A stretch of DNA of 21,270 nucleotides from a virus: positions 1-21,270 of the IMG/VR virus record IMGVR_UViG_3300025873_000059; one strand, written 5' to 3'. The position numbers and the translations under genes were made by a program. Shown here piece after piece: positions 12,464-21,270 of the stretch. The notes under the pieces were generated by a model. It saw only the letters and a list, made by a program, of their open reading frames with translations, did not search any database and was not told the DNA's origin. How positions within the stretch are numbered: position 1 is the stretch's first letter; each line of letters begins with the position of its first letter.

Positions 12464-13263
12464 TATTTCTTCCATCCTGAGAGCATCCATTTTAGCATAT
12501 CATCATAGGCCTGAGTGCCTTTTTTAATGGTTCCGCCTAGTAGTTCCAATCCTGACGTTGCTGCCTGTTGTAGCTGGTTTACAGGTTCAAAGTCTTGCAC
12601 TTTTTCCGTCAGCATATTTACATATTTAAGTGGTGTAGCACCTGAGATAAGTCCTTTAATAACATCTCCCCAATTCGTAATGCCTAATTGGTCCTGGGCC
12701 CAATCCTTCTGAAACGGCTCTAGGTTTAGTATGCCTTCATTATCATAATCTTTCAGATTAACTACTCCAGGATTCTCAAACATGGCCAGTCCTTTTAGAT
12801 CTCTTAATAAATTAGGATTATTAGGGTCTGTAAACGTTGTTCCTCCTGTTCGTCGCCAGCCTTCCGGAATTTGGCTAACATCTAGAAGTTGAGCTCCAGT
12901 CGGTTTTTGTCCCGCTCGCAGCATTTCATTGATCATATACTGATACATGTTTCGCTCTTCATCTATATCAGTGGTAACAGCAGGGATGCCTACCAATTGT
13001 TCTTTCCTCGCTCGAATTTCAGGCCAGGTCGGAGTAGCACTAAGTTGATTGATAAGATTAACGGCTGTGCTCTGGTCTTGCATTCCATTTTGGGGGCTTG
13101 TTAGAAATTCTTTTGATGTAAAATCGGATTCTAGAGGAACCGTCTTCCCTAATCTACTTGCAGCTCCGGACACTTTCTCCTTAACATAATCGCTGAAGTC
13201 TCCTTCCTGGGCGCGACGCAGGGTTTCATTATCGATCCTTTGCTGTTTGGTCATTGCCGCCAT
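12463..13263 (-). CDS. Virion-operon protein of unknown function (266 aa)
   Basis: This soluble, mixed-charge protein has no membrane helix. Visible pieces are DNETLRRAQEGDFSDYVKEKV near the start, an IPAVTTDIDEERNMYQYMINEMLRAGQKPTG segment in the middle and an amphipathic C-terminus (YDDMLKWMLSGWKK). GAAGGA before ATG 13263 supports the start; the in-frame ATG at 13254 is an alternative. It lies two bases after the 303-residue gene and shares one base with the repeat protein. The operon context suggests a structural or internal virion protein. I do not recognise the family. Confidence 0.8.
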   Translation of the reverse strand: MAAMTKQQRIDNETLRRAQEGDFSDYVKEKVSGAASRLGKTVPLESDFTSKEFLTSPQNGMQDQSTAVNLINQLSATPTWPEIRARKEQLVGIPAVTTDIDEERNMYQYMINEMLRAGQKPTGAQLLDVSQIPEGWRRTGGTTFTDPNNPNLLRDLKGLAMFENPGVVNLKDYDNEGILNLEPFQKDWAQDQLGITNWGDVIKGLISGATPLKYVNMLTEKVQDFEPVNQLQQAATSGLELLGGTIKKGTQAYDDMLKWMLSGWKK

Positions 13264-13265
13264 AA

Positions 13266-14177
13266 TTATTCCTTCTTAGAAGGTTCCCACGCCTCTGACT
13301 GTTTTCTCAATTCTTCCTTCAGCTTCTGGAGTTTATTCCAGTCCTTACTTCCTCTATCAATCAGCCGTTCCTCTTTGAGAACGCTGTCAAAATCGACACC
13401 TTCATGCAAGAGCATCATGTCCAATTCATCGAGGTAGTAGGGCTTAATTTTATCTAATAAATTATACCATATCTCTTTAGGAAGACTTTTTATAATTCCG
13501 CTTATGTCCTCGTTCATGTCCGTTATGACTTCACGGTAAGGAGTAACTTCTTCTGTGAGTGGATCTTGAAGAAGTTGATTTTTGAAATTTTCATACAATT
13601 CAATGGCGTCCAGCTCTTTTCCCCCTCCTTGCAGAAGCTGTTGCCTTATAAATTCATTCGCATCGTCAGTTTGAAATTTATCAGATTGGTCCGTGGTCAG
13701 CGTTCCAAGAGCAACCTGGTCAGGGCTAAAGGAAGCTTTCTGTCCTATGATCTCCGAGGTTCCCGGCTCAAAAACCTTTCCTTGTTGTTCTTCCATGTGT
13801 TGTTTGGTCTTGAATCCTTGCATCATCCGCATGGTCTCAGCAGCCTCGTTGCCGAACTGCTGTTCGAATTTGGTTGGATTTTCATTGAACATTTCCATTA
13901 AATAATTCATCATCATTTCCTGCTGCTGGTTATCGCGCATGTATTCGATGATGCCTTGATCTTTTAATACTTCTTTTTGGTTGATTAAATTTTCCAGATC
14001 CTCTGGTGTTTGGTGTCGTTTCTGTTCGTTCCAAAACTTATCCCCGTGAGGAGATCCTGAAAAATAACCTTCCGAAGGGCTTATTTTTTCTGTCATTCTC
14101 AACTCTTCTTCGAGTCTCCGCCCTTTGTCCTGGGCTTTCACCATTTCCTTTATTTTTATAACATCTGTAATTGCCAT
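13266..14177 (-). CDS. Met/Gln-rich helical virion-operon protein (303 aa)
   Basis: The protein is almost entirely helical by eye and unusually rich in methionine, glutamine and acidic residues (DNQQQEMMMNYLMEMF, ETMRMMQGFKTKQHMEEQQ). A central ASFSPDQVALGTLTTDQSDKFQTDDANEFIRQQLLQGG segment looks less regular. The C-terminus is charged (LQKLKEELRKQSEAWEPSKKE). AAGGG precedes the start, and one base is shared with the stop of the 1293-residue gene (TAATG). No known domain is seen. A role as an internal core or scaffold-like virion protein is an inference from composition and neighbours. Confidence 0.8.
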   Translation of the reverse strand: MAITDVIKIKEMVKAQDKGRRLEEELRMTEKISPSEGYFSGSPHGDKFWNEQKRHQTPEDLENLINQKEVLKDQGIIEYMRDNQQQEMMMNYLMEMFNENPTKFEQQFGNEAAETMRMMQGFKTKQHMEEQQGKVFEPGTSEIIGQKASFSPDQVALGTLTTDQSDKFQTDDANEFIRQQLLQGGGKELDAIELYENFKNQLLQDPLTEEVTPYREVITDMNEDISGIIKSLPKEIWYNLLDKIKPYYLDELDMMLLHEGVDFDSVLKEERLIDRGSKDWNKLQKLKEELRKQSEAWEPSKKE

Positions 14178-17100
14178 TAGAGTACCCTTTGTCTAAGATT
14201 CCGTGGTGCGTTCATAATTCCGCCTTCCGCTGCCCTCCGGGCAGCAATCATCTGTCCGGTTGTATCATGCGGAAAGAAGCTGGTAAACTGTTCTTCGGTC
14301 ACCTGTCCTCCAGGGACAGCTGCCGTTTCTACCGCCGCGCTCATGTCGAGTGGGGGCATTCCTATGTTCTGGTTCGCGAGCTGCGATGCTTCATTGATGG
14401 CTGGAATGTTCATGGAGGACTGATCAAAATTCTCGAGGGCTTCTTTATCCCTTTGTTGCTCGTTCATCCATTTTAAAAGTTTCTCATCCATTTCTAGATC
14501 CCCTGAATTTGGAGCAATAATTTCAGGAACAACATCTAAATTTCCGAAAGGTTTAATCCCCATTCCTACAAGCATACGGTTAATCCAATGCTTGTCTTTA
14601 GGCGGAGCCTTTTGAAATAAAGTAACACTCATTTCCGTTTTTGCTAATTTCTCTAAGATTTGAGGGTCCATCAGTCCTTCAAGATAAATTTTTCTGAAAT
14701 TTAACAGTTGACCAGCACTGAGCGCTCTTGATCCTAGATAGATCATTGTATTGGTCGGGCTAATACGCCCTTCCTTAGTGGCACGCACTACGGAGGTTAA
14801 ACTTTGTGGGCTGACTCCGAGATTCTTGGTGATGGTCTGAACAATAGGAAGCATTGCTGGAATGTCTCCTGTTGGAAACGCTGTGGTCATGATAATCTGG
14901 TAAGAGTCCTGCAACTTTTTAAGCATCTTCAATTCATTTTTATTGAAGATTGTTTTTAACGCTGTGGAAATTTTCTCATTGCTTAAGAATTTTTGAAGTG
15001 CGGGAATATTCTCGAGATTGACCTTATCACCGATCTTTTGCCATAAAAGACGCTTGAAGGCGATTTCGGAAGTCTTATCAAATCTAATTTTATTATAAAG
15101 CTGACTCATTAAGTTTGGATTCTCCAATGCTGTATTCATGAGCTGGGAGATATTGAAATCCATCAACATTCCAAACTGATCTGGTTTTGTGTCAATGAGC
15201 TGTTGAGAAATTCTACGAAGTTCTTTTCCAAGAAGAGTCCGGTCGGCTACTACTTTGCGTTGGTTTAAAGTGGAAATTCTATTGACGACGGCCTGCATGG
15301 TAGCTTCACTATTCTTTAAAAGATTAGTGAATTCGGCCGGCATTTCAGATAATTTTGCTGCGTTCTGATCCATCCATTTATTTAAGGATTTTAGATTTAT
15401 CTCTCCTGTGGTTCGGTTGAGGGTCTTCATACGGACTTCATCGAGAAGCGTGTCGGTTAAATGCTTCATCGCTGCTGAATCTTGCCCGAATACTTTTATA
15501 TATTGCTTCACATCTGCCGCTGTCTTGAAGAATTCATGAATGAAATATTCATCGGGAATCATGTAATTGCCAAATTCAGCGTAGCGCTGGACGCGGTACG
15601 CCGCGTTCTTATCAAAGACATCTCCCACCTGTATTCTGTATTGATCAAAATAATTCTTGATGGCAAGATTTTTAGGCTTACCAATCAGTTCTCGTGGAAT
15701 ACGCGTTCCGTCAGCCACTCCTGCAAGAAGAGCTTGGACTCCCTCATATACATCTCCCTCTCTCCATATTGCTCCTGTGTCGACTTGGGATAATTTTTTT
15801 GTCATGAATTGCTCAAATTGCTTTTTAACGAGATAAAGATTTTTTCTTCCTCGGGAAGTAAGGCTTGTTGTTTTAGCTAAGGTCGCGTCAAAAAGATCAT
15901 CTCCGATACGGACATACAAATCCATCATGTTACTAAAAGTGAGATCGTCTGATTTCATAATTTCTTGTATAATGGGTGGGATCGACGCTTCATCCTTGAA
16001 GACAGGGAGTTTTGTTACATCCTCCGCCCCTTCAAAGATAAGATTTCTTATGTCAGTTTTAAAATCATTCCAATAATTGGCAGGAACCTTAATTTTAAGT
16101 TCCCTGATATCCTTGTCGCCCTTACGGAAATTCGTAATTACGTTTTTTCGCAAGTCAATTAATTTTTCACGGAGGCCTACATTTGTTGCAATGACGTCAG
16201 CGCCCGAGATCAGTGGACTGCCGTCCGCGGAGATAATGCCCCTTTGAGCCAATGTCAGTGCTTCTTGAGCTTGAATGATTTCTGCTTCCAATGCCAAAAT
16301 GTCTTTGTTAATGGTATTTAAAATAAAACTAGGTGGTTCGTTGGAATGAGGGAGCATTGCTTCCCAAAACTCTTGTGTCTTTTCCACATTGCTCGATTTT
16401 CGGTCATGGATTAATCGGAGCTCTTCTCCTGAAGAAGTGTTCTCCAAATGCTGCTGCAGATTAATAATGGTTGCATCCTGGGTCTGCTCTGCCATGGAAA
16501 GTTGAAGTTTGGCCGTGTATAATTTATTTTGAATCCAATCATCAATTTCATCCGGGCTCGGTTTTATTTTTCCTTGGAATTCTTTAAGAGCCTGCCATTC
16601 ATTGTTTGTGAAGAGGGTTCTTAATTCTGCTTCATAAGCCTCTAGGGCTGCGCCTGAAAATGGTCCTACGGGAACATCCACGGTTTCATAAGTAAATTTC
16701 GTCTTATCCTTCGGATCGACAACTTTTTTCAATAATTGAATAGTATCTCCTGTCACTGTGTCCGCAGCTCCTAATGCAAAAAGTCTTTCGACAACCGCCA
16801 TTTCCAAGGCGCTTTCATCTGCCGCTAATTCAGGATTCGCTTTTAAAATTTTTGCTCGTTCACTGTTCTTTAGAGCGGTCACTGCCTCTCCTCCCACGAT
16901 GTCCTGGCGAATAAGCATCGCCATGTTCTGTGGTTCCATTAAAGCAGGATTGTCCATTACTTGATCAAAAAGAGGTTTCAATTGCTTGGCTGTCTTATGA
17001 TCAAGAGTAGCTTGCACTTCGCGCATGAATTTTCTTCTCGCGTAGTCACTGCGCAAAGATAGAAATGCCCTTAGTTTATTTCCGACAAATTTTATTGCCA

Positions 17101-18058
17101 ATCCTGTTGGTCCCTTAGTTACAATCATACCTGGAATAACAGCCGCGAACGGCCCCGCCACTCCTCCCAATACCAGAGCTCCAGATTCCGCTAAGCCTGC
17201 AAGGAAAGGATGATTTTCCCTGAACTCTGGCGTTATTTTCTCTTGAACTGTTGCCAGAGCATAACCAGCGCCGCCGGCTCCCATTAAATCAAAGAGGGCC
17301 GCCTTCCCTGGATTAGCTCGAATGAATTGCATCATGTCATTAGTTATCATGCTACCCCATAGGTTCGCGGTCTGCGTTCCTTTCGGCATGGTATTGGCCA
17401 TGTTAAAAATGTCTTTTGGTGTTGTTCCTTTAGGAAAGGCCTTAGGCACATTCGCTAGATATCCACCTCCATAAATAAAAGCTGATATGGCAGCGAAGTC
17501 CCCGGCAATCGCCGCGGCTTTTTCAAATTTGTTTCGAGGAATGCCCATCTCTTCCATTGCCTTGATGGCCGCTTCTCGTCCGTCTGTTTCAAGAATCTCA
17601 AGAATATTTTTATCTCCTGGAGGCTGAGGAAAAAGCCAACTGTATTCCGGGCTAACCTCGAGTCCTAAATATTTCTCATCTCCTATTTTTCCCTTATTGA
17701 CAAAATCACTGAAATCAAAAATATCCTGGTCGCTCCATCCTAGATTCAAGGAATCACTCAACTCTTGCGCCACTTGTTTTACCGTTGCATCAGGAAGGGC
17801 AAAAAGGCTTTGAATAAAGGTGTGAGTAAACTGACTAAGAACAGACATAGGCGATGCTACCGCCGTGCTTTTGGTTTTAATTTGTACAACTTCATTTTGT
17901 TGAGGCTGCTCAAATGTTTCGGTTGTCTTTACCTCGGTGTTAAGACCTGGAATGCCATTCTCGGATAATGCTTGATTGGTCGTATTCGTTCGCTCCGTTT
18001 GAATGGCAGCTCCCGTCTCAGTATTGTATTCTATTCCATTAATGACAACTGTTCCCAT
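14177..18058 (-). CDS. Very large virion protein with internal hydrophobic segments, candidate ejection protein
   Basis: At 1293 residues this is the largest gene in the window. The first 180 residues are Gln/Thr-rich then globular. Residues about 181-313 hold three Gly/Ala-rich hydrophobic stretches (AAAIAGDFAAISAFIYGGGYL; LFDLMGAGGAGYALATV; LAESGALVLGGVAGPFAAVIPGMIV). Some 800 residues of charged helical sequence follow, then a C-terminus ending EGGIMNAPRNLRQRVL. Large virion proteins with a buried membrane-active part are typical of podovirus internal/ejection proteins that form a channel across the host envelope. No lytic transglycosylase motif was found by eye. AAGGAG five bases before ATG 18058 fixes the start; both ends share one base with the neighbours. 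The function is inferred. Confidence 0.85.
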   Translation of the reverse strand: MGTVVINGIEYNTETGAAIQTERTNTTNQALSENGIPGLNTEVKTTETFEQPQQNEVVQIKTKSTAVASPMSVLSQFTHTFIQSLFALPDATVKQVAQELSDSLNLGWSDQDIFDFSDFVNKGKIGDEKYLGLEVSPEYSWLFPQPPGDKNILEILETDGREAAIKAMEEMGIPRNKFEKAAAIAGDFAAISAFIYGGGYLANVPKAFPKGTTPKDIFNMANTMPKGTQTANLWGSMITNDMMQFIRANPGKAALFDLMGAGGAGYALATVQEKITPEFRENHPFLAGLAESGALVLGGVAGPFAAVIPGMIVTKGPTGLAIKFVGNKLRAFLSLRSDYARRKFMREVQATLDHKTAKQLKPLFDQVMDNPALMEPQNMAMLIRQDIVGGEAVTALKNSERAKILKANPELAADESALEMAVVERLFALGAADTVTGDTIQLLKKVVDPKDKTKFTYETVDVPVGPFSGAALEAYEAELRTLFTNNEWQALKEFQGKIKPSPDEIDDWIQNKLYTAKLQLSMAEQTQDATIINLQQHLENTSSGEELRLIHDRKSSNVEKTQEFWEAMLPHSNEPPSFILNTINKDILALEAEIIQAQEALTLAQRGIISADGSPLISGADVIATNVGLREKLIDLRKNVITNFRKGDKDIRELKIKVPANYWNDFKTDIRNLIFEGAEDVTKLPVFKDEASIPPIIQEIMKSDDLTFSNMMDLYVRIGDDLFDATLAKTTSLTSRGRKNLYLVKKQFEQFMTKKLSQVDTGAIWREGDVYEGVQALLAGVADGTRIPRELIGKPKNLAIKNYFDQYRIQVGDVFDKNAAYRVQRYAEFGNYMIPDEYFIHEFFKTAADVKQYIKVFGQDSAAMKHLTDTLLDEVRMKTLNRTTGEINLKSLNKWMDQNAAKLSEMPAEFTNLLKNSEATMQAVVNRISTLNQRKVVADRTLLGKELRRISQQLIDTKPDQFGMLMDFNISQLMNTALENPNLMSQLYNKIRFDKTSEIAFKRLLWQKIGDKVNLENIPALQKFLSNEKISTALKTIFNKNELKMLKKLQDSYQIIMTTAFPTGDIPAMLPIVQTITKNLGVSPQSLTSVVRATKEGRISPTNTMIYLGSRALSAGQLLNFRKIYLEGLMDPQILEKLAKTEMSVTLFQKAPPKDKHWINRMLVGMGIKPFGNLDVVPEIIAPNSGDLEMDEKLLKWMNEQQRDKEALENFDQSSMNIPAINEASQLANQNIGMPPLDMSAAVETAAVPGGQVTEEQFTSFFPHDTTGQMIAARRAAEGGIMNAPRNLRQRVL

Positions 18059-20163
18059 TATTTCTCCTTATAAACAAACTCAAGTTCCACTCCGGTCACT
18101 TTTTTACCCTGTTGTATAAAGTAGAGATCCTTAAATGCGGACTCTGGTATATATTCTTTTAGTCTAATAGCGTATTTAAGTCCGTCTGGAGTATCCATAT
18201 TGATAGGATCGTAGTTACTGCCTGATGGAGCTTTATCAACAAAGAGATACTGCTCTTTGTTCGGATTCAAAGATGCTCTTTCCCAGTTGAGGTTGTTTTG
18301 AAGAAACCGCAGTGTTTCATTAAAATTGGCTATTCCCATTTTTTCATCAGTCCAGAATCCTAGAATATCCTCCTCAAGTCCTAGATCCTTAATGATATCC
18401 TGCTCGGCCACGGGAAAACGAGGGTTAAGGGCCAGTGCTTGAATCAATGTTCTGGTGAATAATTTAATGGCTTGTTCATTGGACGCTTCCTCGAAGAATT
18501 CAAAATATTTTTGCATTCCCAGTTCGGTTGGAAGAATAGGCGCGAGCCAATTGGCTGCGAACGCTTTGAGAAATCCTTCCGGTCCCAAAGAATTTTCCAG
18601 AAGCTTCATGAGCTGTTTTCCTTGTGCGTAGGCTTTTTCTAATTCACCGATTTTCTTTTGCGTTCCTTCAATGACTCCAGCAGTCATGGTTGCAACATTC
18701 ACGGTTGGAGGGGCCATTATAGTTACAAAAGGATCAGTCTGAGTAACCTGCCCGATGAGTTTCCATTCCGAGTCTTTATTTGGGTCCCACATGGCTTTAT
18801 TAAGCCAGGTGTTCTTACCTGTCATCATGTCATATCCCCAGACACGCCCTACATCATCAACGCTTTGAACAATTAAATTATCCGCTAATTTTATAGCTTG
18901 ATCTTTAGCCTCTACAGCAGTGATCTCTTCCCCTGCCGCATTGGCATTTCGTGTAATCATATCCGTATAGTAGGCGATCCGCTGATCGCGTTCTTTTGCC
19001 ATCGCAACGGTTCCCCCTTGCTCCAACTTGCCGTCAGGAGATATTTGAAAGAAAGTTCCCGGCGGATAAAGTTTAATATCAATGTCGCGGTCCGCTAAGT
19101 CTTGCGAACTGGCCGGTCTCCATCCTTTTTTCCAGAATGTTTCCGGTAACTGCATATACTGCCCGTCCTGATTGATTTGATAGATTTGCCCCAGATCTGT
19201 TCTGTATTTTTTCGCCAGAGCCTCATCGTTGGTCAAGGTTCTGGTAAAGGCGAGCGGTGTTATGATGAGCTGCTCTATATCATTGTATTGTTTTACTCCA
19301 TTGGGAGTTGTGGTTATTTTTGCTGTGTAGCGAATTTTCTTGCCGTTAATGTCCACAATCGGATGATTTAACATCTTGGCCTCGGCGTCTGAGAGTCCGC
19401 GCTCTCCTTCCTTAAGCCTGAATCCAGGAGCTTCCTTGACGTTTCCCAGTCCGTTAATCATGTATTGCTGTCCAAGGCTCGTGTCTAAATAGTATTGGCT
19501 AGTAGGATCACTATATTTCTCAAGACTTGTATCAATATAATCCCAGGTATCCTTCAATGGAGGATTGTTCTGGATCATCAATCTCTTGGTATCCGTTGTG
19601 CTGCTTCTCTCCCATGTCTCTCCGTTGGCTGTAGGAAGATTCGCTGCTGTAGCTTGTATTTTTGTCATTGGCGTCCATGTTTCCATGAAGTCCGTTTGCT
19701 TGTCTATATCGCTTGAAATTAAGCCAGCGAGAAATTCGCGCTGTTTGTCCTCATCCTCTTCTTGTTCCCCTCGGGCATACTGCTGCATTTGCGCTTCACG
19801 CTCTCGTTGGGCTTGAAATATAGGATCGCGCTCCTCAATCCATTTTCCAAGATTTTGTTCTAGAATAGGAAAAAATTGTCCTTGCTCCGATCGTCCAGTC
19901 AGCATTCCCAGTCCAAGCATAATATCCGACCAGAACTTTTCTCGCTGATAATCCTGTTCCGGATAGTAACCTCGAGCTTCGCTCATATATTCTTCTTGCG
20001 ATTGGACCGGGTAAAGCCCCTGAGAAACTCGTTGATATTGCTTAAGACGCTCCGCTGATGAAACATCTTTAGGCAGCACATTCATAGCAATGCCTTCTAA
20101 TCCTGAACTCTCCGGTTCGGTTGTTTGTCCCATTAATTGTGCTACATATTCTTCGTTTGTCAT
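18058..20163 (-). CDS. Large virion-operon protein of unknown function (701 aa)
   Basis: The N-terminal part is Gln/Glu/Tyr-rich (LKQYQRVSQGLYPVQSQEEYMSEARGYYPEQDYQREKF) with an acidic patch (ARGEQEEDEDKQREFLAGL). The middle looks beta-rich with phrases such as GQIYQINQDGQYMQLPETFWKKGW and LYPPGTFFQISPDGKL, which may be a repeated motif (Y/F-Q-I-[NS]-[QP]-DG). The C-terminal third is helical. No membrane helix, enzyme motif or known family is seen. Its start (20163) lies two bases after the upstream stop with no strong ribosome site, so coupling is likely; its stop overlaps the 1293-residue gene. A structural or ejection role is inferred from the operon. Confidence 0.82.
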   Translation of the reverse strand: MTNEEYVAQLMGQTTEPESSGLEGIAMNVLPKDVSSAERLKQYQRVSQGLYPVQSQEEYMSEARGYYPEQDYQREKFWSDIMLGLGMLTGRSEQGQFFPILEQNLGKWIEERDPIFQAQREREAQMQQYARGEQEEDEDKQREFLAGLISSDIDKQTDFMETWTPMTKIQATAANLPTANGETWERSSTTDTKRLMIQNNPPLKDTWDYIDTSLEKYSDPTSQYYLDTSLGQQYMINGLGNVKEAPGFRLKEGERGLSDAEAKMLNHPIVDINGKKIRYTAKITTTPNGVKQYNDIEQLIITPLAFTRTLTNDEALAKKYRTDLGQIYQINQDGQYMQLPETFWKKGWRPASSQDLADRDIDIKLYPPGTFFQISPDGKLEQGGTVAMAKERDQRIAYYTDMITRNANAAGEEITAVEAKDQAIKLADNLIVQSVDDVGRVWGYDMMTGKNTWLNKAMWDPNKDSEWKLIGQVTQTDPFVTIMAPPTVNVATMTAGVIEGTQKKIGELEKAYAQGKQLMKLLENSLGPEGFLKAFAANWLAPILPTELGMQKYFEFFEEASNEQAIKLFTRTLIQALALNPRFPVAEQDIIKDLGLEEDILGFWTDEKMGIANFNETLRFLQNNLNWERASLNPNKEQYLFVDKAPSGSNYDPINMDTPDGLKYAIRLKEYIPESAFKDLYFIQQGKKVTGVELEFVYKEK

Positions 20164-20165
20164 TA

Positions 20166-21215
20166 TTATACTAAGCTTAAATTACCAATCCCCATTCCTG
20201 GGTATTGACCTGTTAATCCTTGATAGCCTCTGAGTCCCAGGATGCCTGCTCCCATCGCTGCCGCGAACGGGCTTTGCTGATAGAGCGGTCCGGCTGGAAC
20301 AGCTTGTTCCACCGTTGCCTGTGGCATGCCTTGAAGAATATTAGCGCCGAATCCAACACGGCTATACGGTTCCTGCTGTTGGGCCAGAATATTGGCCCTT
20401 GCAACATCGAGTCCTGTTTGTTTCATGGCTTGCTGTTGCTGCCCGATGCCGAGCAAGGATTCAATGTCTCGTCCTGCCATGCCTGTCTTATATTGTCCTA
20501 ATGTTTGATACATACTTCCCAGTCCTCCGTATCCTTGGGCTTGTTGTCCGTATTGTTGTCCGAGGCCTGCGAACTGCTGTCCTGCAGCTATTTGCCGTTT
20601 GGACGCGCCTTCCTGGGCCACCATCGCTGACTGCAAGGCTTGCTGATAGTTTCGTGATTGGTCTTCTGTAATTCGTCTTGATTTAATGTCCTGTAAATTT
20701 CGTCCGAGCTCTGCTTGTTGAACTCCGTAACGACTTCCTCCAAAAGCTCCCGCGCCGATTGCACCGGCTGCCGTTTGCTGTTGAGCCATAAGTGCCTGGC
20801 GATCCATTTCCTTGATGGCTTCTTGCGTAACACGTTCAGCATAAGGATCTTCATATTCTTTAATGCCAGCTGCCGTTGGAGCAAACTGTTGTTGCCCCGC
20901 CAGTAATGCTGCTTGGCCATAACCAAGGGCTTGTCCCTGCGCTCCCAAGGCTTGTTGCATGTAAGGCGTTACACCTTCTGCTTGTGCTAAGTAAGGTGCA
21001 TATGCGCCAATGCCCTGCTGGGCGAGTGCGAAAGCATCTTGCTGTGGCTGTGTAAAGGCCGCCATCTGCTGTGCTGGAACTGGTCGTTGCTTTTCTATAA
21101 GTCCTTTGACAGGATCTCCCCCTTCAGGAGTATACCCAAAGAGAGTATTATAAAGCTGCTGCATCCGCTCTTCTTGATACGGCGCATAGCGATTAACATT
21201 AATATACTCTGCCAT
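20166..21215 (-). CDS. Ala/Gln/Gly-rich virion protein, candidate internal/ejection protein (349 aa)
   Basis: Long alanine/glutamine/glycine tracts (QQMAAFTQPQQDAFALAQQG, GAQGQALGYGQAALLAGQQQF) surround a more conserved-looking core, TAAGAIGAGAFGGSRYGVQQAELGRNLQDIKSRRI, then SRNYQQALQSA. Glycine-rich, hydrophobic and helical composition of this kind is common in podovirus DNA-injection/internal proteins and the GGSRYGVQQAELGRNL core recalls such marine phage proteins, from memory only. GAAGGAAG precedes ATG 21215, which overlaps the upstream stop as TAATG. Alternative-frame ORFs inside it are by-products of its GC-rich codons. Confidence 0.82.
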   Translation of the reverse strand: MAEYINVNRYAPYQEERMQQLYNTLFGYTPEGGDPVKGLIEKQRPVPAQQMAAFTQPQQDAFALAQQGIGAYAPYLAQAEGVTPYMQQALGAQGQALGYGQAALLAGQQQFAPTAAGIKEYEDPYAERVTQEAIKEMDRQALMAQQQTAAGAIGAGAFGGSRYGVQQAELGRNLQDIKSRRITEDQSRNYQQALQSAMVAQEGASKRQIAAGQQFAGLGQQYGQQAQGYGGLGSMYQTLGQYKTGMAGRDIESLLGIGQQQQAMKQTGLDVARANILAQQQEPYSRVGFGANILQGMPQATVEQAVPAGPLYQQSPFAAAMGAGILGLRGYQGLTGQYPGMGIGNLSLV

Positions 21216-21270
21216 TATCTTCTTCCTTCAAACTGATTCATGAGGTCATACATTTTCTTTGTACCGGCTG
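21215..21270 (-). CDS. C-terminal end of an upstream virion gene (partial)
   Basis: The last 17 codons of a gene entering from the right edge read AGTKKMYDLMNQFEGRR and stop with TAA at 21215-21217. The stop overlaps the next ATG by one base (TAATG), and its end also carries the GAAGGAAG ribosome site for the 349-residue gene. Too little is visible to name it. Confidence 0.7.
   Translation of the reverse strand, partial: AGTKKMYDLMNQFEGRR

Noticed and set aside
20588-20926. 112-codon minus-strand frame inside the 349-residue gene
   Set aside because: Alternative frame of a GC-balanced, Gln/Ala-rich gene; no start signal and an implausible composition.

Overview
The window looks like a contiguous piece of a tailed-phage (or prophage) genome. 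Tightly packed genes cover almost all of it, with overlapping start and stop codons. It carries a replication module, a lysis cassette and a run of large virion-type proteins rich in glutamine, alanine and glycine. No ribosomal, tRNA or metabolic host genes are visible. The overall style (T7-like family A polymerase, archaeo-eukaryotic-type primase, very large probable internal virion proteins, low GC) suggests a podovirus-like phage of a low-GC, probably aquatic bacterium. Alphaproteobacteria are a reasonable but unproven host guess. No integrase, terminase, portal, capsid or RNA polymerase lies in the window, so lifestyle and family cannot be settled here.

Layout. (1) Positions 1-6800, minus strand: an early/replication operon read right to left from a promoter near 6830. 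In transcription order it encodes an SNF2-type helicase, a four-cysteine zinc protein, a PD-(D/E)XK (RecB/Cas4-like) nuclease, a UvrD-type SF1 helicase, a 53-residue basic protein and a family A DNA polymerase with 3'-5' exonuclease. A free-standing LAGLIDADG homing endonuclease follows, its start buried in the polymerase 3' end. After it come a small ribbon-helix-helix-like protein, an 82-residue protein and a gene cut by the left edge. (2) Positions 6800-6894: a short divergent promoter region in which two candidate promoters interleave. (3) Positions 6894-10158, plus strand: a four-gene island of two conserved-looking small proteins, a probable single-strand DNA-binding-type protein and an archaeo-eukaryotic (TOTE-type) primase, closed by an intrinsic terminator at about 10170-10194. 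(4) Positions 10159-10308: the longest gap (150 bases); apart from the terminator I see nothing firm in it. (5) Positions 10309-11933, minus strand: cold shock protein, two small membrane-anchored proteins, a 25-residue one-helix membrane protein, a GH24 lysozyme and an XhlA-like holin/anchor. (6) Positions 11933-21270, minus strand: six complete structural or virion-associated proteins (176, 266, 303, 1293, 701 and 349 residues) plus the C-terminal tip of a seventh. Most are joined by one-base TAATG overlaps.

How the genes may work together. The polymerase, primase, putative SSB, two helicases and nuclease together give most of a phage replisome and recombination set, but without a DnaB/gp4-type hexameric helicase in this window. 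The large late proteins are candidates for internal virion or DNA-ejection proteins. The lysozyme with small membrane proteins around it is the lysis cassette. Base composition changes sharply between the halves: sampled lines are about 20% GC at 5401-5460 and 55% GC at 20521-20580, consistent with a mosaic genome.

The most distinctive points are: the leucine at the polymerase position equivalent to E. coli Phe762 and a variant motif A; the homing endonuclease overlapping the polymerase end; a shared C-terminal Arg-Val-Phe on the putative SSB and the primase; an SD-hairpin-AUG arrangement before the primase; unannotated micro-genes; and a perfect eight-unit heptad repeat in a virion-operon protein.
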